DNA of 64,000 bases from Metabacillus flavus (GTDB lineage Bacteria > Bacillota > Bacilli > Bacillales > Bacillaceae). A program made the translations under genes and the position numbers. Below are positions 1 through 8,343 of the stretch, in pieces. The DNA lies in assembly GCF_018283675.1 (NCBI RefSeq), contig NZ_JAGVRK010000001.1, forward strand, positions 1,736,001 to 1,800,000, read 5' to 3'. Positions within the stretch are counted from its first letter, which is position 1. Every line of letters starts with the position of its first letter. The notes beneath the pieces are model-generated. The model was not told the DNA's origin, searched no databases, and saw nothing but the letters and a program-made list of their open reading frames with translations.

Positions 1-315
1 TATGATGCGGAGCATATTTCCATTAATGGACACAGGGTGTCAAGTACAACGGTCATCAGGGACATTAATGGAGTGACGAAGATGGACGGCAGCGCCTTAG
101 ACACACTGCCGATTGAAATCAAAGTCATTGCAGAGGATGCAAATAAGCTTTATGACAGAGTTAAGGTGTCAAGCACACATGATTTGTTTGCAGTTGATAA
201 CATTAAGCTGACAGCGGAAAAACCCAGAGAAGACATAGTGGTTCCCGAAAGCGATAAGAAAATCCTTACCGGGGAATTAAAGCCCTATGAGAGCGGCAAA
301 GGGGGAGAAAATTGA
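1..315 (+). CDS. ylxX: DUF881 family protein YlxX, C-terminal part (5' end outside window)
   Basis: The reading frame is open from base 1 and ends with TGA at 313-315, so only about 104 C-terminal residues are present. The tail resembles the end of DUF881 proteins (YlxW/YlxX type), and it lies directly before sbp, ftsA and ftsZ as ylxX does in B. subtilis. DUF881 proteins are membrane-anchored extracytoplasmic proteins linked by location to division genes; their exact role is not established. The N-terminal anchor lies outside the window. The stop overlaps the sbp start, so the two genes are probably translationally coupled. Family assignment rests on both sequence flavour and synteny. Confidence 0.75.
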   Translation, partial: YDAEHISINGHRVSSTTVIRDINGVTKMDGSALDTLPIEIKVIAEDANKLYDRVKVSSTHDLFAVDNIKLTAEKPREDIVVPESDKKILTGELKPYESGKGGEN

Positions 316-680
316 TGTGGCTTCCTGTGCTTGGGCTGATTTTAGGAATTGCACTGGGCTTTTCCACAGAATTCAAAATCCCTGCTGAATATTCGAATTA
401 CCTGTCCATAGCCATATTGGCTGCTCTTGATACATTGCTCGGCGGAATCCGGGCCCAGCTTCAGAACATATATGATGAGCTGGTATTTGTATCAGGATTC
501 TTCTTTAACATTCTACTAGCCGCAGCTTTAGCTTTTCTGGGTGTCCATCTTGGTGTAGACTTATATCTAGTGGCGATTTTTGCCTTCGGAGTAAGATTGT
601 TCCAAAACATTGCGGTCATTAGAAGGATATTAATCTCAAAGTGGAGTGATTCGAGACAAAAGGTGAAAAAAGTTGATTAA
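315..680 (+). CDS. sbp: Small basic protein Sbp (DUF1290)
   Basis: The product has 121 residues and is very hydrophobic: helices at about 1-18, 26-45, 55-80 and 80-100, then a basic tail (RRILISKWSDSRQKVKKVD). It begins MWLPVLGLILGIALG, matching the DUF1290 small basic protein found before ftsA in bacilli. Start choice: the GGGGGAG motif at 301-306 is 8 bases from ATG 315, a better fit than TTG 312. ATG 315 overlaps the TGA of ylxX. The function is unknown; the location suggests a membrane role linked to division. A 242-base gap with the ftsA promoter follows. Confidence 0.85.
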   Translation: MWLPVLGLILGIALGFSTEFKIPAEYSNYLSIAILAALDTLLGGIRAQLQNIYDELVFVSGFFFNILLAAALAFLGVHLGVDLYLVAIFAFGVRLFQNIAVIRRILISKWSDSRQKVKKVD

Positions 681-860
681 ACTAGAGGGAAAAATGCATC
701 TTTTGACGAATAAATTCTTATAGCATCATTTATGCCTGTTAAAAGAATAAATTCAAGACGGGTGCTGTGAAAACACGCTGTCACAAGGTAAAAGGCATGC
801 CTTCCTAAGGCTGCGGGTGAAGCTGTTCAATGTGCGATCTCAAAATGTTCGTGATGCAGA

Positions 861-889
861 TTGTAAAGTTGTCCATCAAATAATAGAAT
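861..889 (+). promoter_or_regulatory. Probable SigA promoter of ftsA-ftsZ
   Basis: A TTGTAA -35 box (861-866) and a TAGAAT -10 box (884-889) are separated by exactly 17 bases, 34 bases upstream of the ftsA start and just before its strong ribosome binding site. In B. subtilis this gap also carries a SigH promoter; I see GAAT at 886-889 but no convincing SigH -35 element. The rest of the 681-922 gap shows no gene or terminator. Confidence 0.6.
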
Positions 890-922
890 AAGAAATGTAG
901 AGAGAGAAGGAGGTGCCATAGA

Positions 923-2215
923 ATGAACAACAGTGAAATCTTCGTGAGTCTCGACATCGGTACATCCAGTGTTAAAGTCATTATCGGGGAAATGGCCGAC
1001 GATGCTTTAAACGTAATCGGTGTGGGGAATGTAAAATCAGAAGGATTAAAAAAAGGTTCAATCGTTGATATAGACGAAACCGTTCATTCTATTAAAAAAG
1101 CCGTGGAACAAGCGGAACGCATGGTAGGAATTCCCCTGAAAAGAGTGGTTGTGGGGGTTGCAGGCAACCATGTACATCTTCAGGATTGTCATGGTGTGGT
1201 TGCTGTTTCCAGTGAGAACAGGGAGATAGCAAATGAAGATGTCCGCCGAGTTATTGAAGCGGCCCAGGTGATGTCCATTCCTCCTGAACGAGAAATTATT
1301 GACGTTATTCCCCGTCAGTTCATCGTTGACGGTCTGGATGAGATAAATGATCCCCGCGGAATGCTTGGGGTCAGACTTGAAATGGAAGGGACAATCATTA
1401 CCGGTTCCAAAACAATCTTACATAATCTGCTCCGCTGTGTTGAAAGGGCGGGGCTCGAAATAACAGACATCTGCCTTCAGCCTTTGGCTGCCGGTTCTGT
1501 AGCATTGTCCCGTGACGAGAAAAATCTCGGAGTTGCCATGATTGATATCGGCGGCGGCTCTACAACAATTGCTCTATTTGAGCAGGGGCATCTGCGTTCT
1601 GCTTCCGTTCTTCCTATCGGAGGGGAGCATTTGACAAAGGATTTGTCCATCGGGCTCCGTACAGCAACAGAAGAGGCAGAAAGAATCAAGGTTAAACATG
1701 GTCATGCTTTTTACGACCTTGCTTCCCCTGATGAAGTGTTTGAAGTATCCATCATTGGAACCGATCAAAAACAGCAATTTAATCAGCTGGAAATCTCTGA
1801 TATTATTGAAGCAAGACTAGAAGAACTATTTGAGATGGTTCAACATGAGCTTATGAGGCTGGGCGTGAGAGACCTTCCAGGCGGTTTCGTTCTGACAGGC
1901 GGTACTGTCAGTATGCCTGGTGTGCTTGAACTTGCCCAGGATATGCTGCAAAGCAGTGTGAGAATTGCAAGCCCTGACTATATCGGAGTGAGAGAACCCC
2001 GCTATATGACAGGTGTCGGGCTCATACAATTTGCATATAAAAATGCAAAAATTCAAGGCAGAAGAATTGGTTCAAATGTTTCTCAGGAAGTATATGCTGA
2101 ACAGGCAGCAGCTGTAAGAGAGGAACAGCCTCAGCGAAACAGCAGCAAACCAAAACCAAACGAAGAAAAAAAGCAGAGCAAAGTGAAAAAGTTTTTCGGC
2201 TACTTCTTTGAATAA
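923..2215 (+). CDS. ftsA: Cell division protein FtsA
   Basis: FtsA is the actin-like ATPase that tethers FtsZ to the membrane and recruits later divisome proteins. The 430-residue product has the phosphate-1 motif DIGTSSVKVIIGE at 11-23, the inserted 1C/SHS2 region at about 85-165, the phosphate-2 motif DIGGGSTTIALF at 208-219, and the adenosine loop LTGGTVSMPG near 340. The C-terminus is a charged linker ending in an amphipathic membrane-targeting helix, KVKKFFGYFFE. A very strong ribosome binding site (AGAAGGAGGTG) precedes ATG 923. ftsZ follows 42 bases later and is presumably in the same transcript. Confidence 0.97.
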   Translation: MNNSEIFVSLDIGTSSVKVIIGEMADDALNVIGVGNVKSEGLKKGSIVDIDETVHSIKKAVEQAERMVGIPLKRVVVGVAGNHVHLQDCHGVVAVSSENREIANEDVRRVIEAAQVMSIPPEREIIDVIPRQFIVDGLDEINDPRGMLGVRLEMEGTIITGSKTILHNLLRCVERAGLEITDICLQPLAAGSVALSRDEKNLGVAMIDIGGGSTTIALFEQGHLRSASVLPIGGEHLTKDLSIGLRTATEEAERIKVKHGHAFYDLASPDEVFEVSIIGTDQKQQFNQLEISDIIEARLEELFEMVQHELMRLGVRDLPGGFVLTGGTVSMPGVLELAQDMLQSSVRIASPDYIGVREPRYMTGVGLIQFAYKNAKIQGRRIGSNVSQEVYAEQAAAVREEQPQRNSSKPKPNEEKKQSKVKKFFGYFFE

Positions 2216-2257
2216 AATGATCAACCAGAAGTGATTGATGGATTAGGAGGATTAAGC

Positions 2258-3418
2258 ATGTTGGAGTTTGAAACGAATATTGACGGTCTAGCAACCATAA
2301 AAGTAATTGGGGTAGGCGGAGGCGGAAACAACGCTGTAAACCGAATGATTGAACATGGTGTTCAAGGGGTAGAATTTATTGCCGTTAATACGGATGCACA
2401 AGCATTAAATCTATCAAAAGCGGAAATAAAGATGCAAATAGGTTCCAAGCTTACTAGAGGACTTGGTGCGGGTGCAAACCCTGAAGTAGGCAAAAAAGCA
2501 GCAGAAGAGAGCAAAGAGCAGATTGAAGAAGCACTTCGCGGTGCGGATATGGTCTTTGTAACTGCTGGTATGGGCGGCGGAACCGGAACAGGTGCTGCAC
2601 CAGTTATTGCTCAAATTGCAAAGGACTTAGGCGCACTGACAGTGGGTGTTGTGACACGTCCATTTACATTTGAAGGAAGAAAGCGTGCCATGCAGGCATC
2701 TGGCGGTATTTCTTCTATGAAAGAATCAGTAGACACATTGATTGTTATCCCAAATGACCGCTTGCTTGAAATTGTAGATAAAAATACACCAATGCTTGAA
2801 GCGTTCCGCGAAGCGGATAACGTTCTTCGCCAAGGTGTACAAGGTATATCTGACCTGATTGCGGTTCCTGGTCTAATTAACCTTGACTTTGCAGATGTGA
2901 AAACGATTATGTCCAACAGAGGGTCCGCACTCATGGGGATTGGTGTAGCAACTGGAGAGAGCCGTGCAGCTGAGGCGGCAAAAAAAGCGATCTCAAGTCC
3001 GCTTCTTGAAACATCCATTGATGGCGCCCAAGGCGTCCTTATGAACATCACTGGAGGAACAAATCTAAGTCTTTATGAAGTGCAGGAAGCTGCAGACATC
3101 GTGGCATCCGCATCTGATCAGGAAGTAAACATGATCTTTGGATCTGTTATCAATGAAAACCTGAAAGACGAAATCGTCGTAACGGTTATCGCAACAGGTT
3201 TCAGCGAACAGGAAATTAATCCAGGCAAACAGCCTCGCTTTGGAGGAAGCACTCAAACGCCTCAAACTCCAAAACCGGCTATGCCTCAAAAGCGTGAACG
3301 GGAACGCGAAATGAAGCGCGAAGAACCGTCACCATACAATGAAAGTTCCCGCCAGCAGCAGCCTGATGACGCTCTGGATATCCCGACTTTCCTTAGAAAC
3401 CGGAACAGAAGACGATAA
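2258..3418 (+). CDS. ftsZ: Cell division GTPase FtsZ
   Basis: FtsZ is the tubulin-like GTPase that polymerises into the Z ring. The 386-residue product carries [13 protein letters not shown] at 18-30, the tubulin signature GGGTGTG at 106-112, and the T7 synergy loop [11 protein letters not shown] near 207. A low-complexity linker (about 320-370) ends in the conserved C-terminal peptide [13 protein letters not shown], which binds FtsA, SepF and other partners. Start choice: ATG 2258 follows TTAGGAGG at the right distance and gives the family N-terminus MLEFETN. A longer GTG start at 2231 exists but lies upstream of that ribosome binding site. A terminator follows directly. Confidence 0.98.
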   Translation: MLEFETNIDGLATIKVIGVGGGGNNAVNRMIEHGVQGVEFIAVNTDAQALNLSKAEIKMQIGSKLTRGLGAGANPEVGKKAAEESKEQIEEALRGADMVFVTAGMGGGTGTGAAPVIAQIAKDLGALTVGVVTRPFTFEGRKRAMQASGGISSMKESVDTLIVIPNDRLLEIVDKNTPMLEAFREADNVLRQGVQGISDLIAVPGLINLDFADVKTIMSNRGSALMGIGVATGESRAAEAAKKAISSPLLETSIDGAQGVLMNITGGTNLSLYEVQEAADIVASASDQEVNMIFGSVINENLKDEIVVTVIATGFSEQEINPGKQPRFGGSTQTPQTPKPAMPQKREREREMKREEPSPYNESSRQQQPDDALDIPTFLRNRNRRR

Positions 3419-3429
3419 TATTCCTGGAA

Positions 3430-3462
3430 AAAGAGCCTGGCATACCTGCCTGGCTCTTTTTT
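3430..3462 (+). terminator. Intrinsic terminator after ftsZ
   Basis: A 13-base stem (AAAGAGCCTGGCA against TGCCTGGCTCTTT, one mismatch) is closed by a short loop and followed by a T-run. It separates ftsZ from the sporulation unit. In B. subtilis the protease gene bpr lies between ftsZ and spoIIGA; here there is only about 270 bp of non-coding sequence. Confidence 0.85.
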
Positions 3463-3551
3463 GCGTGAATTTTATAAGCCAAAATACGGGCATAACCCTG
3501 CCAGCCTGCGCCTGAAGAAAGGAATAAAACGATCAAACTCAGAACTCTCCC

Positions 3552-3630
3552 CTTCCGACAAAACCCCTTAAAAAAACACCGTTTTCCCCCTCATGAATTG
3601 ACAGACTTCCTCGGACGATCTCATTATACT
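3552..3630 (+). promoter_or_regulatory. Candidate Spo0A-dependent promoter of spoIIGA-sigE
   Basis: TTGACA (3598-3603) and TATACT (3625-3630) are 21 bases apart, too far for ordinary SigA use. The B. subtilis spoIIG promoter is known for a similarly wide spacing (22 bases), bridged by phosphorylated Spo0A. Candidate 0A boxes on the minus strand are TGTCGGA (6/7 against TGTCRAA) around 3553-3560 and TGTCAAT overlapping the -35 element. The assignment rests on position, spacing and these imperfect boxes. Confidence 0.6.
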
Positions 3631-3688
3631 TAGGGCTATATCCTGCTATTTAGACAATCTGGAACCTGTCATGGAAGAGGGTTAGACA

Positions 3689-4612
3689 TTGTCCGTATAT
3701 TTAGATGTCATATGGATGCTTAATTTCCTTTTTGATCTGTTTCTTCTGATGCTTACTGCTTCCTTACTGAAGAGGCCAAAAGTTTGGTATAGGCTTTTAT
3801 TGGGTGGTTTCATAGGTTCATCTATCATTCTTTTCATGTTTACACCCCTTGGGCCGTTCTTCAGTCATCCTGCAGGGAAGCTTTTCATCTCTGTCCTCAT
3901 GGTTTGGTCAGCTTTTGGCTTTGTACGGTTTAAATACTTTCTGCAGAACTGGTTTATGTTTTACTTTTCAACATTCGCTCTTGGCGGGGGAATTATTGGA
4001 GCCCATTATTTTCTGCAGCAAGACAGCTATTTAACCAATGGAATATTAATGACCCAGACAACAGGCTTCGGTGATCCGATTACGTGGATTTTTGTTATTA
4101 TTGGTTTTCCTCTGCTTTGGCTGTTTTCAGCAGGGCGGGGGAATGACGTGCAAGTAAAAAAACTCCAGTATCATGAAATCGTTCAGGTAACGGCCGTTTT
4201 CGGAGAAACGATTCTGCCTATGGCCGGGCTGATTGACAGCGGAAATCAGCTTTTTGACCCCATCACAAGAACGCCTGTCATGATTGCAGATACGGATAAA
4301 CTGACCGGTCTGCTTCCTAAGGCTCTGACAGACAAAGTGATGTCAGGGAATATTCTGGACGATGCGCCTGAGCTTGAAGATCATTGGCAGCTGCGAATGC
4401 GGATTATTCCATACAGGGGAGTCGGGCAGCAAAATCAATTTCTTATCGGCTTAAAGCCGGACTCTTTAATAATCAAGACGGAAAAAGAAGAAATAAACGT
4501 GAAAAAAGCCATTATCGGCTTAAGCTCCTCCCAGCTATCGGCTGATGGAGATTTTACATGCATTGTTCATCCTCAAATGCTTCAGGGGACATCATCTGCA
4601 CATGTGTCTTAA
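3689..4612 (+). CDS. spoIIGA: Sporulation sigma-E processing peptidase SpoIIGA
   Basis: SpoIIGA is the membrane-embedded aspartic protease that cleaves pro-SigE in the mother cell after it is signalled by SpoIIR. The 307-residue product has about five hydrophobic segments in residues 1-146, followed by a cytoplasmic protease domain with the active-site motif LIDSGNQ, placing the catalytic Asp at residue 183. PYRGVGQQNQFL and a C-terminal AHVS end match the family closely. The start is TTG 3689 after GAAGAGGG; no better ATG exists. The gene lies 42 bases upstream of its substrate gene sigE, the usual two-gene sporulation operon. Confidence 0.97.
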   Translation: MSVYLDVIWMLNFLFDLFLLMLTASLLKRPKVWYRLLLGGFIGSSIILFMFTPLGPFFSHPAGKLFISVLMVWSAFGFVRFKYFLQNWFMFYFSTFALGGGIIGAHYFLQQDSYLTNGILMTQTTGFGDPITWIFVIIGFPLLWLFSAGRGNDVQVKKLQYHEIVQVTAVFGETILPMAGLIDSGNQLFDPITRTPVMIADTDKLTGLLPKALTDKVMSGNILDDAPELEDHWQLRMRIIPYRGVGQQNQFLIGLKPDSLIIKTEKEEINVKKAIIGLSSSQLSADGDFTCIVHPQMLQGTSSAHVS

Positions 4613-4654
4613 ATAAGTTTACTCGCGTTTTGGACTTTTAGAAGGGGGAATAAG

Positions 4655-5374
4655 ATGAAAAACCTTAGGCTGAGAATTACGTATTGGTGGTACAAATTAT
4701 TAACGAAGCTTGGCTTCAAGACAGATGAGATTTATTACATTGGCGGAAGTGAGGCTCTTCCTCCCCCTCTTAATAAAGATGAGGAAGAAATACTTCTCAA
4801 GAAGCTTCCCACCGGGGACCTGGCAGCCAGAGCAATTCTCATTGAACGAAACCTTCGGCTGGTCGTGTACATTGCGAGGAAATTTGAGAACACGGGTATT
4901 AATATCGAGGATTTAATAAGCATCGGTACAATCGGTCTGATTAAGGCAGTCAACACGTTTAACCCTGAGAAGAAAATCAAACTGGCTACATATGCCTCCA
5001 GATGCATCGAAAATGAAATCCTGATGTATTTGAGAAGAAACAATAAAATCCGGTCCGAGGTTTCCTTCGATGAACCGCTCAACATTGATTGGGACGGCAA
5101 TGAGCTTCTCCTCTCGGATGTTCTCGGAACAGACGATGATATTATTACGAAGGATCTGGAAGCAAATGTTGACCGTAAGCTTCTCCTAAAAGCTCTTCAG
5201 CAGCTGAACGACAGGGAAAAGCAAATTATGGAGCTTCGGTTTGGCCTTCAGGGAGGAGAAGAAAAAACACAAAAAGATGTCGCCGATATGCTGGGGATCT
5301 CTCAATCGTATATTTCGAGGCTGGAAAAGCGCATTATCAAACGGTTAAGGAAAGAATTTAATAAAATGGTTTAA
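4655..5374 (+). CDS. sigE: RNA polymerase sigma factor SigE precursor (pro-SigE)
   Basis: SigE is the early mother-cell sporulation sigma factor. The 239-residue protein keeps the N-terminal pro-sequence (about 27 residues, a hydrophobic-basic helix [16 protein letters not shown]), which SpoIIGA removes just before [13 protein letters not shown]. Region 2 ([12 protein letters not shown], then [14 protein letters not shown], about 68-100) and the region 4 helix-turn-helix ([19 protein letters not shown], about 207-225) are complete. The strong ribosome binding site AGAAGGGGG precedes ATG 4655. A terminator follows, so sigG is transcribed separately, as expected for a forespore gene. Confidence 0.98.
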   Translation: MKNLRLRITYWWYKLLTKLGFKTDEIYYIGGSEALPPPLNKDEEEILLKKLPTGDLAARAILIERNLRLVVYIARKFENTGINIEDLISIGTIGLIKAVNTFNPEKKIKLATYASRCIENEILMYLRRNNKIRSEVSFDEPLNIDWDGNELLLSDVLGTDDDIITKDLEANVDRKLLLKALQQLNDREKQIMELRFGLQGGEEKTQKDVADMLGISQSYISRLEKRIIKRLRKEFNKMV

Positions 5375-5385
5375 AAATTTCTAAA

Positions 5386-5418
5386 TAAAAAGGGTCTAAA
5401 AAACCCTTATTTTATTTG
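5386..5418 (+). terminator. Terminator between sigE and sigG
   Basis: A hairpin with AAGGGT against ACCCTT around an A-rich loop is flanked by AT-rich sequence and followed by a T-rich stretch. The stem is short, so termination may be partial; some spoIIG readthrough into sigG is known in B. subtilis. Confidence 0.55.
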
Positions 5419-5459
5419 GGAAAAATAATTTTCTTGTAATTTTAGCGTCTTTTTAATGT

Positions 5460-5487
5460 GCATATTTTTCCAACACCAGGAAATACT
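5460..5487 (+). promoter_or_regulatory. Candidate SigF-type promoter of sigG
   Basis: GCATA (5460-5464) and GGAAATACT (5479-5487) fit the forespore SigF pattern GYWTA and GGnnAnAnT. The spacing is 14 bases, one less than the usual 15. It lies about 38 bases upstream of the sigG GTG start, in the right orientation. sigG is a SigF target in B. subtilis, which supports the call, but such short motifs can occur by chance. Confidence 0.45.
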
Positions 5488-5524
5488 GTTTTTTGTACAG
5501 CAGCTCCTGACTGGAGGGAAAGAT

Positions 5525-6304
5525 GTGACACGAAATAAAGTAGAAATTTGCGGAGTAGACACGTCAAAGCTTCCCGTACTAAAAAATGAAGAAATGCGAA
5601 TTCTCTTCAGAGAGATGCAAAGCGGGGACAATTCAGCAAGAGAAAAACTCGTAAATGGAAATCTCAGGCTCGTTCTGAGTGTCATCCAGCGTTTTAACAA
5701 CAGAGGAGAATTTGTCGATGACTTGTTTCAGGTTGGCTGTATTGGCCTTATGAAATCCATTGATAATTTCGACCTGGGACAAAATGTGAAATTTTCAACT
5801 TATGCTGTACCTATGATTATAGGGGAAATCAGACGCTATCTGCGCGATAATAATCCGATTAGGGTTTCCAGGTCATTAAGGGACATCGCCTATAAAGCCC
5901 TGCAGGTGAGGGAAAAGCTAATGACCCAGACGTCAAGAGAACCATCCGCAGAAGAAATAGCAAAGGTGCTTGAGGTACCCCATGAAGAAATTGTCTTCGC
6001 CCTCGATGCCATTCAGGATCCAGTTTCATTGTTTGAGCCGATTTACAATGACGGCGGCGATCCGATTTATGTAATGGATCAGCTAAGTGATGAGCGGAGC
6101 CGGGATATCCAGTGGATCGAAGAGCTCGCCTTAAAGGAAGGAATGAGGCGACTTAACGACAGGGAAAAACTTATCCTAAGGAAGCGATTTTTTCAAGGGA
6201 AAACACAAATGGAAGTTGCTGATGAAATAGGAATCTCCCAAGCACAGGTTTCGAGGCTGGAAAAAGCAGCAATCAAGCAAATGAATAAAAATATTCAGCA
6301 ATAA
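5525..6304 (+). CDS. sigG: RNA polymerase sigma factor SigG
   Basis: SigG is the late forespore-specific sigma factor. The 259-residue product matches the family along its length: TRNKVEICGVDTSKLPVLKN at the N-terminus, region 2 with NLRLVLSVIQRFNNRGE and VGCIGLMKSIDNFDL, region 3 with LEVPHEEIVFALDAIQDP, and region 4 with the helix-turn-helix TQMEVADEIGISQAQVSRLE. Start choice: GTG 5525 follows GGAGGGA and gives the conserved N-terminus; the in-frame extension to 5456 runs through the candidate promoter and is rejected. There is no pro-sequence. A perfect terminator follows. Confidence 0.97.
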   Translation: MTRNKVEICGVDTSKLPVLKNEEMRILFREMQSGDNSAREKLVNGNLRLVLSVIQRFNNRGEFVDDLFQVGCIGLMKSIDNFDLGQNVKFSTYAVPMIIGEIRRYLRDNNPIRVSRSLRDIAYKALQVREKLMTQTSREPSAEEIAKVLEVPHEEIVFALDAIQDPVSLFEPIYNDGGDPIYVMDQLSDERSRDIQWIEELALKEGMRRLNDREKLILRKRFFQGKTQMEVADEIGISQAQVSRLEKAAIKQMNKNIQQ

Positions 6305-6317
6305 GATGGACAAGCCT

Positions 6318-6350
6318 AAGGGATCCTGCCGGAAACGGAGGATCCCTTTT
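6318..6350 (+). terminator. Intrinsic terminator after sigG
   Basis: A perfect 10-base stem (AAGGGATCCT against AGGATCCCTT) with an 11-base loop is followed by TTTT. In B. subtilis ylmA and ylmB lie next; both are missing here. Confidence 0.9.
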
Positions 6351-6387
6351 CATGTTGAGAGGGAAACTTCTGCTCATGATTGTGTAC

Positions 6388-6415
6388 GAATACTAAACGA
6401 AACCTCTCATACATT
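6388..6415 (+). promoter_or_regulatory. Candidate SigE promoter of ylmC
   Basis: GAATACT (6388-6394, 6/7 against KMATATT) and a perfect CATACATT (6408-6415, consensus CATACAHT) are separated by 13 bases. The site lies 36 bases upstream of the ylmC start. It fits mother-cell expression of a gene whose family is annotated as sporulation proteins. Confidence 0.6.
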
Positions 6416-6451
6416 GAATAGTAAAAGATACGTTTGATGGGAGCGGTTAAT

Positions 6452-6703
6452 ATGATGAACATTTCCGAGTTTCAAACAAAGGATATTGTTAATGTTTCAG
6501 ACGGGAAGAAGCTGGGAAGCATTGGGGACTTCGATATTAATGTTACAACAGGAAAGATACAGGCTATTATTATAACAGGACCGGGCAAAATGATGGGATT
6601 CTTCGGAAGGGAAGAGGAATTTGTAATCCCATGGCGAAACATAGTAAAGATTGGGGAAGATGTAATTTTAGTGAGGATGTCTTCTCAGGATCTTTCCCCT
6701 TAA
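6452..6703 (+). CDS. ylmC: YlmC/YmxH family sporulation protein (PRC-barrel)
   Basis: The small protein of 83 residues has a PRC-barrel-like fold signature: SDGKKLGSIGDFDINVTTGK followed by a hydrophobic strand, GFFGREEEFVIPWRNIVKIG, and VILVRM at the end. The family is conserved in endospore formers, but its biochemical role is unknown. Start choice: GGGAG at 6439-6443 serves ATG 6452; in-frame TTG 6434 and ATG 6437 overlap that site. A SigE-like promoter sits upstream. An inverted repeat and a 122-base gap separate it from ylmD. Confidence 0.88.
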   Translation: MMNISEFQTKDIVNVSDGKKLGSIGDFDINVTTGKIQAIIITGPGKMMGFFGREEEFVIPWRNIVKIGEDVILVRMSSQDLSP

Positions 6704-6741
6704 TAAGCCGTGTGAAATTATGCAATAAATGATTAATTTTG

Positions 6742-6766
6742 CCCTTTATTTTATGAACTTAAAGGG
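6742..6766. repeat. Inverted repeat in the ylmC-ylmD gap
   Basis: CCCTTTA and TAAAGGG face each other across an 11-base spacer. No T-run follows on the plus strand, so this is a weak terminator at best, or an operator-like dyad before ylmD. A TAAAAT box follows near 6777 without a clear -35 element. Confidence 0.4.
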
Positions 6767-6825
6767 AAAGATGTGGTAAAATAAAAGCATTCATCCAGGG
6801 ATTTTGTCGAAAGGAGATTGATATC

Positions 6826-7655
6826 ATGATGGAGCCATTTACAAAGGATCGGGAAACATTTTTGAGCCTGGGCGGCTTTGCAAGAATCAATTCTTCTATC
6901 ATTGCAGGTTTTACTGTAAAAAACGGAGGAGTAAGCACCTCCCCTTTTTCTGCTTTAAATATGGGGCTTCATGTGAACGATAATCCTGCCGATGTGGCGG
7001 CAAACAGAGAAGCCTGTGCATTTGAAACATCCATTCCTCTCCGAAACTGGGTATTTGCAGATCAGGTTCACGGAAGCCGGATCGTGAAAGCGGAGAAGGA
7101 AAATCGCGGGAACGGCGCTTATGATTATGAAGAAGCGATACCTGCTGCCGATGGAATCTATACAGAAGAAACAGATACGGTGCTTGCACTTGCCTTCGCC
7201 GATTGTGTACCGATCTTTTTTATGAAGAGAAAATGAAGCTTATCGGAATAGCACATGCCGGATGGAAGGGAAGCGTTCTTAACATTGGCCAAGCCATGAT
7301 CAGCCGCTGGATAGAAGAGGAAGATGCGCAATTAGAACGGATTCATGCGGTAATAGGGCCATCTATTGGATCATGCTGCTACAAGGTTGATGACCGTGTG
7401 ATTGAAGAAGTAAACAAGCTTTTTGACCCTGTTGAAGAGCTTCCATACATGAAAGCGGCACCGGGCCAATATTCCCTTGACCTGAAAGCACTTAACGAAG
7501 CATTGCTGGTGAAAGCCGGATTAAATAGAGAAAATATTGCAGTGTCCGGCCTTTGTACAAGCTGTGAGCATGAATTGTTTTTTTCACATCGCAGGGACGA
7601 GGGAAAGACTGGCAGAATGATTGGCTTTATTGGTTTGAAAGAGGAGGGTTCTTGA
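6826..7655 (+). pseudogene. ylmD: Peptidoglycan editing factor family protein YlmD/PgeF, frameshifted
   Basis: The family (about 275 residues, laccase-domain, YfiH/PgeF-like) is split between two frames. Residues from ATG 6826 run through GFTVKNGGVSTSPF and FADCVPIFF, then hit TGA at 7234-7236 (open reading 136 residues). The remainder continues in the -1 frame from about 7217 to TGA 7653-7655, with KLIGIAHAGWKGSV, IGPSIGSCCYKVD and CTSCEHELFFSHRRDEGKTGRM. The switch falls at a run of six T at about 7216-7221; one more T would restore a complete protein. Both halves keep the family's metal-ligand motifs (HAGW, the Cys and His positions). It could be a true frameshift, a sequencing error in a homopolymer, or slippage. 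The ribosome binding site AAGGAG precedes ATG 6826. Confidence 0.8.
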
Positions 7656-8324
7656 TTGGAAATAAAAGAAAATCTGTCTGTCATCAAAGAGAATATCAAC
7701 AAAGCTTGCAGACAGGCTGGACGGAATCCTGAAGAAGTGAGGCTCGTGGCTGTGACAAAGTACGTTACAGCTGATCGGGCGGAGGAAGCCATTGAAGCAG
7801 GAATTATTCACCTGGGGGAGAATCGGGATGAAGGACTTGCTGAGAAGTATGAACGCATAGGCAATAAAGCAGTCTGGCATTTTATCGGTTCCCTGCAGTC
7901 AAGAAAAGTAAAACATGTAATTGATAAGGTTTCATACATACATTCACTGGATAGGCTTTCCCTTGCAAAAGAGATCGATAAGCGCGCAGAAGCACCCGTT
8001 CAATGTTTTGTACAGGTCAATACGTCTGGTGAGGTATCCAAGCACGGAATAAAGCCTGAAGAAACGATTTCATTTATAAAAGCATGCAGTGAATATCCGG
8101 CCATACAGATTGCCGGTCTGATGACGATGGCTCCCAGCACTGACGACACCTCAACGATCCGCCGGACTTTTCAGCGCCTTAAAGAGCTTAAAGAAGAAAT
8201 ACAAGGCCTGGGACTGGACCATGCACCCTGCACTGAGCTTTCCATGGGAATGTCCAGCGATTATATGATTGCTATTGAAGAGGGAGCTACTTTCATCCGA
8301 ATCGGCTCTTCTCTTGTAGGATAA
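7656..8324 (+). CDS. ylmE: YggS family PLP-binding protein (PLP homeostasis)
   Basis: The protein has 222 residues and a single TIM-barrel-like domain. [10 protein letters not shown] near 29 contains the lysine that binds pyridoxal phosphate. [32 protein letters not shown] and [24 protein letters not shown] are hallmarks of the YggS/PROSC family. Members buffer PLP and affect amino-acid and keto-acid balance; no enzymatic reaction is firmly known. The start is TTG 7656, immediately after the TGA of ylmD, with GAGGAGGG upstream; the two are coupled. sepF follows 19 bases later. Confidence 0.93.
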   Translation: MEIKENLSVIKENINKACRQAGRNPEEVRLVAVTKYVTADRAEEAIEAGIIHLGENRDEGLAEKYERIGNKAVWHFIGSLQSRKVKHVIDKVSYIHSLDRLSLAKEIDKRAEAPVQCFVQVNTSGEVSKHGIKPEETISFIKACSEYPAIQIAGLMTMAPSTDDTSTIRRTFQRLKELKEEIQGLGLDHAPCTELSMGMSSDYMIAIEEGATFIRIGSSLVG

Positions 8325-8343
8325 ATTACAGGAGGTGTCAAAA

